NCBI GenBank assembly: GCA_014925825.1
Contig: JACGCK010000010.1
Coordinates: forward strand, 558,001 to 622,000
Direction: 5' to 3'
Source: Pholiota molesta
Taxonomy: Eukaryota; Basidiomycota; Agaricomycetes; Agaricales; Strophariaceae
Length of the DNA stretch: 64,000 nucleotides
Shown piece after piece: positions 1 to 11,932 of the stretch. Positions within the stretch are counted from its first letter, which is position 1; every line of letters starts with the position of its first letter. Position numbers and translations under genes: made by a program. Below the pieces are notes generated by a model. The model saw only the letters and a list, made by a program, of their open reading frames with translations, was not told the DNA's origin and searched no databases.

Positions 1-2162
1 CTTCCCGGCAGACGGCAGAAGGCCAAGGCGGACAGGGACAGCGGGCTCGAGACGCTCCTGTTCGACCGCATCCTGTGCGACGTGCCGTGCAGCGGCGACG
101 GCACGATTCGCAAGAACATGGGCATCTGGAAGACGTGGGCGCCGATGGACGGGAATGGGCTGCATCCGTGCGTTGCGTTCCATCGTGTCTTTGCTCATAA
201 TAAACCCCGCCCCGTTTTAGACTGCAGCTCCGCATCCTCCAGCGCGCGATGAACATGCTGAAAACGACCGGGCGCATCGTCTACTCCACGTGCTCGCTCA
301 ACCCCGTCGAGAACGAGGCCGTCGTCGCCGCCGCGCTCCTCGCTAACAAAGGTTTGTCCCCCCACTCCACCACCACTCCATCCACCTAATCTCACGCCTC
401 TCTTATCGATACAGATTTCCACCTCGTTGACGCCTCCGCCGCCCTCCCCACGCTCCTCCGCCGCCCCGGCCTGACCACGTGGCGCCCCACGACCGACCGT
501 ACCGCGCAGCGCACCTTCGAGAGCTACGAGGAGTTCATGGCCTCGGACGTCGACGCGCACGTCAAAGCCAAAATGACCCCGGGCCACTGGCCGCCCGACA
601 GCGTCGCGGGGCTGCACCTAGAGAGATGGTGCGTGTCTCCTACTCCCAAGTGTTCCCAGGAAAAATGGTGGCTGAATGACTTTTTTGGGTTTCGTAGCAT
701 GCGCATCTACCCGCACCTGCAGGACACGGGCGGGTTCTTCGTCGCCGTGTTCGAGCGCACCCAAAAGGGGAAGGCGGCGGCCCCGAAACCGCCCCTCGCG
801 CTGCAGCCGTCGCTCTCCGCATCCTCGTCGTAAGTGGCGCCCCCGCCAGCTCGCATTCCACGCACCCCTACTCACGACGTGTCCTTCCCATGCAGGGAGC
901 GCAAGCGCGATTTGGACATCGCAGAGGGTGAAGACGCGGCGGCTTTGCCCGACCCGAAGCGCGCGCGCATCGCCACCGCGGCGGGCGCAGACGCGGAAGC
1001 AGAAGACGCGTCGGCGATGGACGTAGAGACGGACCCTACCGCCGAGCCGACCACGCCCGGCAGCGACGCCGACGTCGACACCACCGCACCGCTGGACGCG
1101 GCGGAAGACGGCGGCCCCGACGACGACGCGGTGCAGCAGCCCTCCGGCCCGACGATGATGCTGGGCAAGAAGCTCATGAAGGGCGAGGGCGGGTTCAAGG
1201 AGAACCCGTACACTTTCCTCAGCCCGGACGACCCGATCCTCGTCTCCTGCCTGTAAGTCCGCCCCCACGATCACATCAACAACCCTATTATATCCATCAC
1301 AACCCTCTGAAATCCATTCTAACCCTGCCATCCACCACAGCGACCGCCTGCGGATCGACCGCGCGACGTTCCCGACCGCCAACGTGCTCGTGCGCAACCC
1401 CTCCGGCGCGGCCGCGCGCTCGCTCTACCTCGCGAACGACGCCGTCAAGGCCGTCATCACGCACAACGCGTACGAGCGCCTGCGGCTCACCGCCGCCGGC
1501 ACCAAGGTGTTCGCCAAGCAGGAGGGGAGCGGCAAATCCACCACCGCGACCGCCACTGCCGCCGCCACTGCAGAGGGGAACACGGGCACGGGCACGGGAA
1601 TCGAGGCGCAGTTCCGCGTCCTCGGCGAGGGCCTGCCGGTGGTGCTGCCGTACGTCGACGAGCGCGCGATCATCGAGGGCGACATGGCGACGCTGCGGAC
1701 GCTGATCGAGGCGTACTACCCGCTCTGCACGTCGTTTGCGGAGCCGTTCAAGAGCACCATCGAGGCGCGGCGTGAGTACTCATTTTCGTGGTGTTGATGA
1801 TGGTCTGAATTTTATTTGTCGTCTAGCTTCGGGCAGCCACATCGTGCGCTTCCCGCTCGGGAACTTGGACGGGGCAAGGTGAGATCAGGAACGGGTGTGT
1901 ATCGTCATGGAATGCTCACCGTCTCGCATGCCAGTCTTACCCACGAGCTCGTCCTCCCAATCTGGAAATCCAACGTCTCGCTAACGTTGATGATTGACAA
2001 AAAAGCGAAGAGGTTAGTCACTGCTCCATTCCATACACTCTGCCCTCACTCACCTCGTCATCCCTCGTTAGTGCTCTGAGCCTGCGTCTCTTCGGCGCCG
2101 ATATCACGACGGTCGGGAAGCAGGCACACACCGATAACTCGGAAAAAGCGGCGGAGAAATGA
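1..2162 (+). CDS. tRNA (cytosine-5)-methyltransferase, Trm4/NSUN2 family, 3' part (5' end outside window)
   Basis: This enzyme family transfers a methyl group from S-adenosylmethionine to C5 of cytosines in tRNA, in the nucleus. Nine exons fit: 1-167, 221-351, 415-628, 698-829, 896-1252, 1341-1771, 1827-1878, 1935-2012, 2072-2162; introns are GT-AG and the sum (1653 nt) is exactly 551 codons. Visible motifs are DVPCSGDGT (motif IV, with the cysteine that releases product in this family) followed by [10 protein letters not shown] (motif VI, catalytic Cys). After these come the family's C-terminal pieces, such as FLSPDDP and a [11 protein letters not shown] segment. A low-complexity acidic insert rich in Asp, Ala and Thr lies in exon 5. 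Full-length fungal homologues are roughly 700-850 residues, so about a third of the N-terminus lies upstream. It looks intact and is the only conventional host gene here. Confidence 0.93.
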
Positions 2163-2243
2163 TCTAGAGCTATGTAGGATGTATACTATAGAGAATGTGA
2201 TCTTCTGAAATTTCTCGGTATTGCAGATGCTCAGGTGGCACCG

Positions 2244-2452
2244 TAGGCTTTGGCCCAGGTTTTTTCTGAGAGGACACGAGTACTCGTGGCAAGTACTTGT
2301 GTCCTCTCAATCCTCTACTCGGACTTGCAAGGAGTCCAAGGACTTGCAGAGCCAAGTAACTCGGACTCGCGAGTAGTATACTCGCAAGTTTCTGTGCGAG
2401 GTTACTTGCAAGTACTTACTTGCATGGCACTCACACTTGTGGCTCTGCCTTA
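2244..2452. repeat. Iteron cluster, remnant of a hAT-like MITE
   Basis: About 200 bp of alternating short motifs such as GAGTACTCGTGG, CAAGTACTTG and CTTGCAAG, many self-complementary. The right edge ends in GCTCTGCCTTA, which read in reverse (TAAGGCAGAGC) resembles the TAAGGC termini of the MITE at 6991-7990. I found no convincing left terminus or target duplication, so this is probably a decayed or solo end. It starts about 80 bp after the methyltransferase stop codon. Confidence 0.5.
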
Positions 2453-3052
2453 TAGTAAATACACCTTGTCCTCTGAGTCTAGCTAGTAGCCTGTCTAGAG
2501 GTGTTACAAGCCACATTTACCTCTAAAGTGTGCTGCAGCACAGCTATGGAACAGTTAAATGGAGGCTACATGATAGCAGCTATGAATATCTATTATGTCT
2601 TATCTATGCCACGGCATTAGAGAAGAGAAGCATAGTGGATTAATCAGAGTTGCTTGCTATGAATATATCTTTCGCATCTGAACATCCATGAGTCATGACG
2701 CAGTCCCCGCTATACGGTGGATTCATATCATCTCAATACTGCAATAGAAAATTGACCGGGGTCCAGCATCATCATTTATACCAGGGTTTCTAGCCAGAGA
2801 AAGCTGCAAAGGAGTAGTGGGAAGCCGCTGTGTCAGCTGAATTATGAATATGTCCCACTCATGTGTTCTCATCACCAAAGCCACATAATATATTGTGTCT
2901 TTGTTTTCAGATTGCATACAATGAGAAAAACTGATACTGAGTCTTGGCGTGGATGTGTTCTGCCCTGCAGAAATACAAGCATTCACCAATGTCACTGAGC
3001 GACAACAGTGGTGCATTGGAAAGCTGTAGCAGGAAACTGGAACCATTATTCC
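2453..3052. other. No gene seen; AT-rich transposon debris
   Basis: No open frame with recognisable protein character on either strand. The stretch lies between the iteron cluster and the first recognisable codons of the Tc1-like pseudogene, and may hold the decayed N-terminal exons and left end of that element. Confidence 0.4.
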
Positions 3053-4121
3053 TCTGAAAGAGAACAGCAGACCAAGAGGAAGACCTTGTCATTTGAGTGC
3101 AGAGGAAGTCGCAGTATGTTTTGATTCAGTTTACCTTGCGAGCTATCTCTGACTTGATTCCAATACATCTATGGTATAGTTCATCCATGGAACTGTAAAT
3201 AATGTCTGTGATGTCTACCTCAATGAGCTTTAAGATTCTTTGGGGGCAATATGCGGTACCCAAGCATCAGTTCAGACAATATGGAGGACCCTAAACAAAC
3301 CCTAAAGCATGGTGGATACCATATGAAGAAGGTGCTGTATCGCTTTTCATATTTGAGATAAAGCTGATATCTGATTTTATACTTGATAGCTCTCTTGCAA
3401 TGCCATTGAACATAGTGCATGCAAGCAAGCACATTACATCCTCAAAATTGCAACAAGATATGACTCTAGACAGTTGGTATTTGTTGATGAAAGTGCTGCG
3501 GACAGACAAACAACATATCATGGGTATGCATGGGTGATCGGGGCTGACATGCTGTTCATAAGGCTTTCTTTGTTTGTGGACGCTGGTATGTCTTTTTCCA
3601 CCTGTGTTCTTATTATTCTAACCATGTACATACACAGTTACTCTATACTTCCAGTGCTGTCACTGGATGGAATCATTGCAGTTGATATAGTGGAAGGATC
3701 CTACAATAAACAACACTTTGCACATTTTATCAGTGGCCTGCTTGATCAAATGAACCCTTTTCCTCTTTCCAACTCGGTAATCGTGGACAACTGCAGAATT
3801 CATAAAGATCCAGTCATATTAGAGATGATAATGGCATGGTAAGTTTAGTTATCCAATTATTCTTATACTCTATTCTAATCCTAATTGAAAAGTGGCATGT
3901 GTTGTGAGTTTCTTCCCTCTTATTCACCTGATTACAATCCTATTGAGCTTGCATTCTCATCAATCAAATCTTATATCTCTTGAAATGGTGGTATTCTTTG
4001 AGAAGCTATGAAGGACAAGGATGATACAAATGTTTATTGTTTACTTTCCAAGGGAGTTTATTCTGTAACAGAGGAAAGTGCAAAAGGATGGTTTGATCAT
4101 TGTGGGTATTCATCTGTATAA
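3053..4121 (+). pseudogene. Tc1/mariner-like (DD34E) transposase, decayed
   Basis: Pieces of a cut-and-paste transposase of the Tc1/IS630 superfamily. At 3053-3110 a basic stretch reads RPRGRPCHLSAEEV, like the link after a helix-turn-helix. At 3470-3838 the DDE domain begins with VFVDES (first Asp) and continues to VDNCRIH (second Asp). A GT-AG intron at 3839-3892 is followed by SPDYNPIE (the Glu). Joined across the intron, exactly 34 residues separate the second Asp and the Glu. In-frame TGA codons at 3981-3983 and about 3999-4001 occur where Arg (CGA) would be expected, then the frame runs on to GWFDHCGYSSV and TAA at 4119. The region 3150-3470 holds introns or decayed exons I could not model. 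Non-functional. Confidence 0.7.
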
Positions 4122-4142
4122 TATATACATAATCCAAATTAT

Positions 4143-4512
4143 TTAGTAGAGACAAGCTTTTCCTTGCTTGGCTTCTTTACAGCAAATAGCCTTGGTATCT
4201 GCCTTGGCATATGAAATGATATTCTGTGCAGTCCCATCTGCTATGCCATTGCACTTTGCAGAAAGGAAACTAGCACTCAAATTATCAGCAATATCACAAA
4301 TACAGATATATTTGTGATGTTCAAAGAAGGAAACAAACTGGGAGAAATGATGGCCATCTGCTCCTCGAGGACCATTGTCAAGCTGCTGGAGCCAATCTGA
4401 AATCAGAGGAAACTGACTGACATCTTCAATCTCTTCAGGTGGATCAGAGCTTGGGAGGTTATCATTGTGACAGTAAGAGTATCAACTTTGGTTATTTTCA
4501 TTGTGTCGGCTA
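4143..4512 (-). pseudogene. Unknown minus-strand gene, C-terminal part (rest at 25818-26361)
   Basis: On the minus strand this reads FPLISDWLQQLDNGPRG, then DGHHFSQFVSFFEHHKY and an A/D/I-rich tail ending in KACLY and stop at 4143. The pattern of short amphipathic helices with a DG.NF..F turn resembles SAM-type helical domains, but that is a guess. The gene is cut exactly at the gypsy target site GGCTA; the upstream part reappears beyond the 3' LTR. It ends tail-to-tail with the Tc1-like pseudogene, 21 bp apart, so both might belong to one two-gene element. I do not recognise the family by name. An in-frame stop just inside the upstream part and frameshifts in the other piece show that it is dead. 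Confidence 0.55.
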
Positions 4513-4705
4513 TGTAATCATGGTCATATGATTACCACGTGACATCTACGCGTTCCTATATATTCCTTCCATTCGTTCTGCTTCTGCTTAGGACTCTCTC
4601 ATCGAATTACCTCTACGTTACGTGTCTTCCCGAATACTACGTGGTCTTATTCTGTTCGCGTGAGTCTTAGTGTTTGCCAACGTGTCTCTACACGTCGGCC
4701 TTCCA
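4513..4705 (+). repeat. 5' LTR of the gypsy element
   Basis: Begins TG and ends CA. It contains CCTATATATTCC near 4555-4566, a likely TATA promoter. It pairs with 25625-25817 over the whole 193 bp. No clear tRNA primer site follows directly: the next bases are a T run. Confidence 0.95.
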
Positions 4706-5031
4706 CTTTTTTTTGAATAATCGCCACAAAAACACCACATACATTTACTCAACATTGAGTAACTCAGCTAGCTCGCTTAAAACTTGTCTCCAACTGCTCT
4801 ACCACAAATCAAATCATTACTTTGAAGACTTAGGTCTTTAATAGTACGTTAACAATTTATTGTTAATCGCTCAACGTCTAAAGCTCAAAATGTCTCGCTC
4901 TTCGCTTCCCTCGAAAACTCTAGCTTTTACAACTGCAATCGTGGCTCCTAAGCTTAGGTCCAACAAGAATTCTGCTTCCGTGCCTTTGCCTGTTTCACCG
5001 CCTACAACCGCTTCTGGTCCTTCTTCAGGAC

Positions 5032-5225
5032 TAGTGCTTGAAAGTCCAGTTGCAAGACCGAAAAAAAACCGAGACCAGACTGGACTCTAACCGCTCGGAA
5101 CCGGAAATGTGGCGGACCGATTAAGACCGAGACTGTGGTCCGGTCCACGGTCTCTCAGCATTTAGAAAAAAGAAAGACCGCTGAAAAACCGATAAGACCG
5201 GTCTTAACCGGTCTTTTGGTTCTCA
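5032..5225. repeat. hAT left terminal iteron array
   Basis: After the terminal repeat come many copies, in both orientations, of GACCGG, GGTCTT and AAGACCG, ending near AACCGGTCTTTTGG. The right counterpart is 13475-13689. The high local density of palindromic GACCGGTC is unlike the coding sequence between. Confidence 0.8.
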
Positions 5226-6990
5226 AAGCTCTGCACAGGCAAGGTGACAAGGACGGGGGGAAACATACTCAAATTGGACTTGAAACTGTACATGTGGCTA
5301 AGAATTTGTGATGATACACTACCAAATATAATGTGTGACTATAAAAAGGCTTGCTTTCGCTTCGCATTGTAAATTACCATACGTGGTACTCAGATTCCAG
5401 AAGCCAACATGCCTAGCATTACGAGAACCATCGCTAGAGGCATAGCTCCACGAACTCACCAGCTGAAAGCCAAACCTAAAAATAAAACTCAGATTTCAAA
5501 GCCAAGTAAGGCCGACTCGTCTTCAAAGCGCCATAAACGAGTTGCCAGCCACGAATTGTCCGAGAGCGAGGACAACTCTGATACATCCGAGTCCGAGGAT
5601 TCCGAGCCCAAGGCCAAGAAGAAGCGCTCGAAGCGGCAACATGTCGAGTTGGAGGATGAAATCGAGATTGTAGAGGCCGAAGGCGGTCCACAAGAGTCGG
5701 AGGTGGAGGATGTTGATGTGTGTCGACCATCTGGAGCACAAACAGTAAGATAAGCTATCTATTAGTTCATGGATTGGAGTACTCATGAGTTTTTAGGACA
5801 ATGATGGCCTGACTGCCAATCATCATGGTGCCGAGCTTGTGAAAAAACCTGTTAAAAAGGATCAGACACTCGATCTCCTGACAGTAATGTCAGATAGAGT
5901 GAAGGTTAAATTTAAGGTGGGAGTGGATACATACGAAACGGAATTTGGAAGGTGGTGCAGTATCTGCAGGTGAGTCTCTTATCAAAAAGCAATGAAACAG
6001 ATCACTGACCATGACCCAGAGCCAACGATCACTTTATCAAACTTCATGGTACATGGAAGGCCGTCCATAGAGGTGGAAATTCGTCAGTTCGGCTACATAT
6101 CCGTCAGCATTACAGTTTATAAGGAACGATGTGAGAAAGCAAACATACCGATTAATCATTGGGCCATTCCGCAAGATATCTGGCAAACTATGGAGGAAGA
6201 GAAGGAGGCGGCGAAGCGGGGGAAGCCGACGATGAAGCAGCAGCAGCAGCAGTTACAATTTAAGGCAGTGACGGGGCCTCGCGAATTCACGAGGATGGGC
6301 ATACTGCATGCCGTTGGAAGCCTTATAGCTACTAACAATCAGGTAAGTTGTTAGCGGCATTGATAGCATTCAATACTGACGTATGGCGCACCTTAGCCAC
6401 TTGCACTCGTAGATAACCTCGCGTTTCGCAACTCTCTCATTGCCATGCGGCCAAAAACCACCACTGCAGACCTCCCAAGCTCCTACGATGTCAAGGTGTA
6501 TCTTCATAACGAATTCGTAAAGTACATCAGCGAGCTGAAGAAATCGATAATGGTTAGTCATTGGCTGTCTGAACAAAAGAGATACTCATCGATATGAGTA
6601 GGCATCCCCTGGAAAGGTGTCTATTACCCAAGACGCATGGTCAGCCGATACGACAAAAATGAGCTTCTTGGCGGTGACAGCGCACTGGATTGAGGTGAAA
6701 GACGGCAAGTGGAAGATGCGCGCAGCGGTTATCGGCTTCAAATCATTGTCGGGGGCTCATACTGGGTTGAATCTGGGTAGATATACGGTGGGAGTGCTGG
6801 ACCGTGTTGGTATCATGGACAAAAAGACTTCGAAGGTTTGTTGATCAGTTTCTCACGTGATGTTGTTGACTCTGATCTGATCGATTATCCATCGTGATCA
6901 GCTCTATGGCGCAACCCTTGATAACACTGGCAACAATAACACCACCTGCAGAACCGTCGAAGACATCCATATCAGTCGTGGACTTGAATG

Positions 6991-7990
6991 TAAGGCTGGA
7001 CACGAGTAGTGTCTACTTGCAGGTACCTGTGAGTCAACTCGTGGGAATACTTGCAAGTATACTGACTCGCGGATCCGGATCACTCGTTCCCACGGGTATG
7101 CCCGGATCCGAGTATGGATTTCCGGGATAGCAAATACTTGTGCAAGTACCTGTGGATATTGATATATTTAATTCTCTATGGCACTAATAATCATATTGCT
7201 AAATTTTATTCAATTGTGACTCTGAGAAGTATTTGACATGGTAATATCTGGGTAGTATAATTCAGAGAAGACAAAAATCGGTGGAGAAATGAGTGAGAAA
7301 CAACTAAAATACTAGCCAATGCAGTGGTTGAGCGCATTTTGTAATATCTCAATCAATTCTCAGCCAGATATTATGGTCGTATGCTTATTAGAAAGGTAGT
7401 TTAAATATCTAACTGTATGCCAATTTGCGAAAGGGCGATGGCTATATCAAACGAAGCATAGGCAAAAGTCTTTAAAGTAGTCAAAAAGAGTAGAAAACAT
7501 AGATACTACTATAGCTCAACCGAATGTTGCTCAAATATTAAGTTCTAAATTGTATCCTGTGGATCTACATGTCTTCTATTTATGTGCAAGTTTGCAAAAG
7601 GTACGGGCGGTTAACGTTTGAACTGCAGGTAAAAGCGTTTTTAGACGCCCAAAGTACTTACTTAAATCAAATTATTAATAACTTTGTCAATTCTTATGCT
7701 AAAAATACAATCTTGGCATCGTTCGAAAGGACTTTTAGAGTTCTTTAAGTCTATACAATTTATTTAATACATGATTCTTTGCAAGTACTTGCAAGTTTAC
7801 CTGTAAGTACTCATCTCTACTTGTAAGGCAACAAGTACTTGCATACTTGCCAATACTTGTGAGTAAATACTCGCGGATCCGAGTCATCCGTGGGAAACTA
7901 CTTGTACGGATCCAAGTATGAGATTTTAGTACTTCAATACTCACGAGTAAGGATCCGCGAGACTCGCGAGTATACTCGTGTCCTGCCTTA
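6991..7990. mobile_element. 1,000-bp non-autonomous hAT-type MITE (TAAGGC family)
   Basis: Inverted ends TAAGGCTGGACACGAGTA / TACTCGTGTCCTGCCTTA, flanked by the exact 8-bp duplication CTTGAATG (6983-6990, 7991-7998), inside exon 6 of the hAT transposase. Subterminal zones (about 6996-7165 and 7775-7980) are packed with CTTGCAAGTA, GAGTACTCG and CGCGGATCCG motifs. The centre (about 7239-7757) has no open frame but is clearly homologous to the centre of the 900-bp MITE at 22039-22938, whose ends are unrelated. Removing it with one duplication rejoins the transposase frame. Confidence 0.95.
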
Positions 7991-8333
7991 CTTGAATGGA
8001 ACAGTGAAGAACTACAGCTACCGTATGTATTTCCTTATTTTAAACTTGAAGCACGTCATTAATGATACCTTACAGCTGCCTCGCGCACATCGTGAATCTA
8101 GGAAATGTCGATGTTATGTCACATATTACGCAGATCGCGGTCGTCGAAAACTCAACGGCCATCTGGGAATACGACCCTAGCTGCGAGAACAATCATATCT
8201 TAGGTGGCTCGTTGGACGTAATCGCGGCGATTCGTACGCTCGCTATCAAGGTATGTGCTCAAGTTTGCCTTCTCGTTTACATTTTATTTATTGCCCATCC
8301 GTAGATCCAAGCATCAGGACAACCATTAGTACC

Positions 8334-11300
8334 TGCAATATTGATTCATAAAATCATGGCAAAGGTCAGAACACCCTTTTTTTTCCTACCAAGGGAGTTA
8401 TGAAAAGAAAAGGTCAGGGAATATCTCATTGCTGCCATGGCAAATGTTCTCATATCTGTCATAAATTCTTTCATTCCTGTCAGTGATGTTTCATTGCTGC
8501 CATGAATTCTTTCATTGCTATTAGAGAGACTATTTCATTGATGTCATAGATCATTTCATTGCCCTCACAGGTGTGATTTCATTGCTTCTGTAGACCATTT
8601 CATTGCTGCCATAGCTGGAATCTCATATCTATTATATGGTATTTCATTGCTACCATAGCTAGGATCTCATACCTACCATGGGGTATTTCATTGCTATCAT
8701 AGCTAAAATCTCATATCTACCATAGGGTATTTCATTGCTGCCATAGCTGGAATCTCATATCTATTATATGGTATTTCATTGCTACCATAGCTAGGATCTC
8801 ATACCTACCATGGGGTATTTCATTGCTATCCTGGCTAAAATCTCATATCTACCATAGGGTATTTCATTGCTACCATAGCTGGAATCTCATATCTGGCATA
8901 TAATATTTCATTGCTGCCATAGGTGGAATCTCATATCTATCATGGGGTATCTCATTGCCACCATAGATGGAATCTCATATCTATCATGGGGTATTTCATT
9001 TCTGCCATGTATGCCATCTGATATCTGCCATAGATTATTTCATTCCTTGCCCTGTGCGCTTACTGGGCTTCTATATTTAGAATTCACATCAGATCAGATT
9101 GATCAGGCATATGATATGATAAGATTTCCCAAAATAGCGATGCCTTATCAGGTATAGGACCCTATTTGAGTGTGGGAACATCCCAAAATAGAATAATCCA
9201 CTATTATTGGTACTGCATATTGCAGCTTGGGCGCTTCCCCTGGGCGATTATAGGACCATCTTATATCAGTAGATGCGTATCTTTGATACGAACCCAATGC
9301 AAAAGGTTTCGTGATTTTATCTGTAGCCGTTAATGAGATATAAGCGAAATACTGGGGTAATAAATAGGTGCCTAATGTAATTCGGGTTTTCCTCCATAAC
9401 CGGTGGATCAATTTTTATGCTCTAAATTACACTACGTAGGGGTTATTAAGAGCTTCAAAATGCGTCCTTGATCACGTATTTGCGTTAGGTATTAGCGCGG
9501 GAAATTGCGTGCGCTTATTTAACAACGCGCGCTTCTAGCGCCCGCATTTCTCACGCTCTGTTTACCAAAACATACCCTAAAATACTACCTACATATACCT
9601 TTCTTCTGCATTTTATTTGAAATGATTCCGTGAACCAGTGCACCTGTATTTGCATTTTAATTGTTCCATATATACCATAGCAGGAACCGGATCAATTTGT
9701 ACGATTTTTGCATGGTCCTACTCTCCTGACTTTTCTAAATTTAATGATATAGGTATTGTGGCATGACATGGGGTGCAAGAGAGCGAAATAGAATAGGTGC
9801 TGGCATGGAAAATAGGGTGGATTGATTGGGATTACCATATTTGGGTAGCCATCAGTGGCAGATCCCTTTGGACCTCCTCAAAAGTAGGCATTTATTTCTC
9901 TACCAATTCTTAACCAAATCACTCCATTTCTTTTGTAAATTATATTTATACAAAGGGAACATCACCTCCACCGTGTTATATTTGTAATTCTATCTATTGG
10001 TGGTTATGTAGCCACTGATTTCGCTTTTTGGCCCAGGTGAGCAATATCTATCTTTTGAAATACTTCATATTTTATCTTGATTTAGCTTGAAATAGAAAGA
10101 GAAAAATTAGTAAATTTAGGAACATGTGTTTGGAAAGGTTCATGGGCATGATTTGAAATGGTATTATAGAAATTGTCTAAGGACATGTAACAAAAGCTGT
10201 AGGAACTGTAAGCAGTGATAGGCTACTATCTCAAAAGCGAAATAAGGTATGCTACTGAACTATTTCAAACACCTATTCCAAGATCTACTGATTTTTCTCT
10301 TTCCATTTCAAGTTAAATGAAGATGAAAGATGAAGTATTTCAAAAGATAGATATTGCTCACCTGGGCCAAAAAGCGAAATCAGTAGATAAATAACCACCA
10401 ATAGTTAAATTTACAAATTTAAGACGGTGGAAGAGATGTTCTCTATGTACAATTACTATTTGCAAAAAAAACGGAGTGATTTGACTGAGAATTGATGGAG
10501 AAACAAATGCCTACTTCTGAGGAGGTCCAAAGGGATCTGCCACTGATGGCTAGCCAAATATGGTAATCCCAATCAATCCACCCTATTTTCCATGCCAGCA
10601 CCTATTCTATTTCGCTCTCTTGCACCCCATGTCATGCCACAATACCTATATCATTAAATTTAGAAAAGTCAGGAGAGTAGGACCATGCAAAAATCGTACA
10701 AATTGATCCGGTTCCTGCTATGGTATATATGGAACAATTAAAATGCAAATACAGGTGCACTGGTTCACGGAATCATTTCAAATAAAATGCAGAAGAAAGG
10801 TATATGTAGGTAGTATTTTAGGGTATGTTTTGGTAAACAGAGCGTGAGAAATGCGGGCGCTAGAAGCGCGCGTTGTTAAATAAGCGCACGCAATTTCCCG
10901 CGCTAATACCTAACGCAAATACGTGATCAAGGACGCATTTTGAAGCTCTTAATAACCCCTACGTAGTGTAATTTAGAGCATAAAAATTGATCCACCGGTT
11001 ATGGAGGAAAACCCGAATTACATTAGGCACCTATTTATTACCCCAGTATTTCGCTTATATCTCATTAACGGCTACAGATAAAATCACGAAACCTTTTGCA
11101 TTGGGTTCGTATCAAAGATACGCATCTACTGATATAAGATGGTCCTATAATCGCCCAGGGGAAGCGCCCAAGCTGCAATATGCAGTACCAATAATAGTGG
11201 ATTATTCTATTTTGGGATGTTCCCACACTCAAATAGGGTCCTATACCTGATAAGGCATCGCTATTTTGGGAAATCTTATCATATCATATGCCTGATCAAT

Positions 11301-11932
11301 CTGATCTGATGTGAATTCTAAATATAGAAGCCCAGTAAGCGCACAGGGCAAGGAATGAAATAATCTATGGCAGATATCAGATGGCATACATGGCAGAAAT
11401 GAAATACCCCATGATAGATATGAGATTCCATCTATGGTGGCAATGAGATACCCCATGATAGATATGAGATTCCACCTATGGCAGCAATGAAATATTATAT
11501 GCCAGATATGAGATTCCAGCTATGGTAGCAATGAAATACCCTATGGTAGATATGAGATTTTAGCCAGGATAGCAATGAAATACCCCATGGTAGGTATGAG
11601 ATCCTAGCTATGGTAGCAATGAAATACCATATAATAGATATGAGATTCCAGCTATGGCAGCAATGAAATGGTCTACAGAAGCAATGAAATCACACCTGTG
11701 AGGGCAATGAAATGATCTATGACATCAATGAAATAGTCTCTCTGATAGCAATGAAAGAATTCATGGCAGCAATGAAACATCACTGACAGGAATGAAAGAA
11801 TTTATGACAGATATGAGAACATTTGCCATGGCAGCAATGAGATATTCCCTGACCTTTTCTTTTCATAACTCCCTTGGTAGGAAAAAAAAGGGTGTTCTGA
11901 CCTTTGCCATGATTTTATGAATCAATATTGCA
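8334..11932. mobile_element. 3.6-kb giant palindromic (foldback) element without coding capacity
   Basis: Two nearly identical inverted arms, about 1.75 kb each (8334-10110 and 10310-11932), around a loop of roughly 200 bp. Ends are TGCAATATTGATTC and its complement. A probable 6-bp duplication AGTACC / AGCACC (8328-8333, 11933-11938) differs by one transition. It sits in exon 8 of the hAT transposase and its removal restores the frame. Open frames on one arm have exact mirror images on the other, as expected for a palindrome, so none is taken as a gene. Outer arm parts carry a ~44-bp tandem repeat; inner parts carry GC-rich CGCGCGCTTCTAGCGC motifs that also occur in the palindromes at 57-62 kb. 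Confidence 0.9.
8410..9050. repeat. ~44-bp tandem repeat in the palindrome arm (mirror at 11215-11860)
   Basis: A dozen or more degenerate units of the type ATTTCATTGCTACCATAGCT followed by AATCTCATATCTACCATAGG. The opposite arm repeats them in inverted order with almost no differences, showing that the arms are kept alike or are recent. Confidence 0.8.

Noticed and set aside
618..1397. 259-codon minus-strand frame opposite the methyltransferase
   Set aside because: Antisense to well-supported exons and introns in GC-rich sequence; no protein motif.
8942..11456. Four short frames that occur in identical pairs on opposite strands
   Set aside because: Mirror images produced by the palindrome; composition is that of the tandem repeat, not of a protein.
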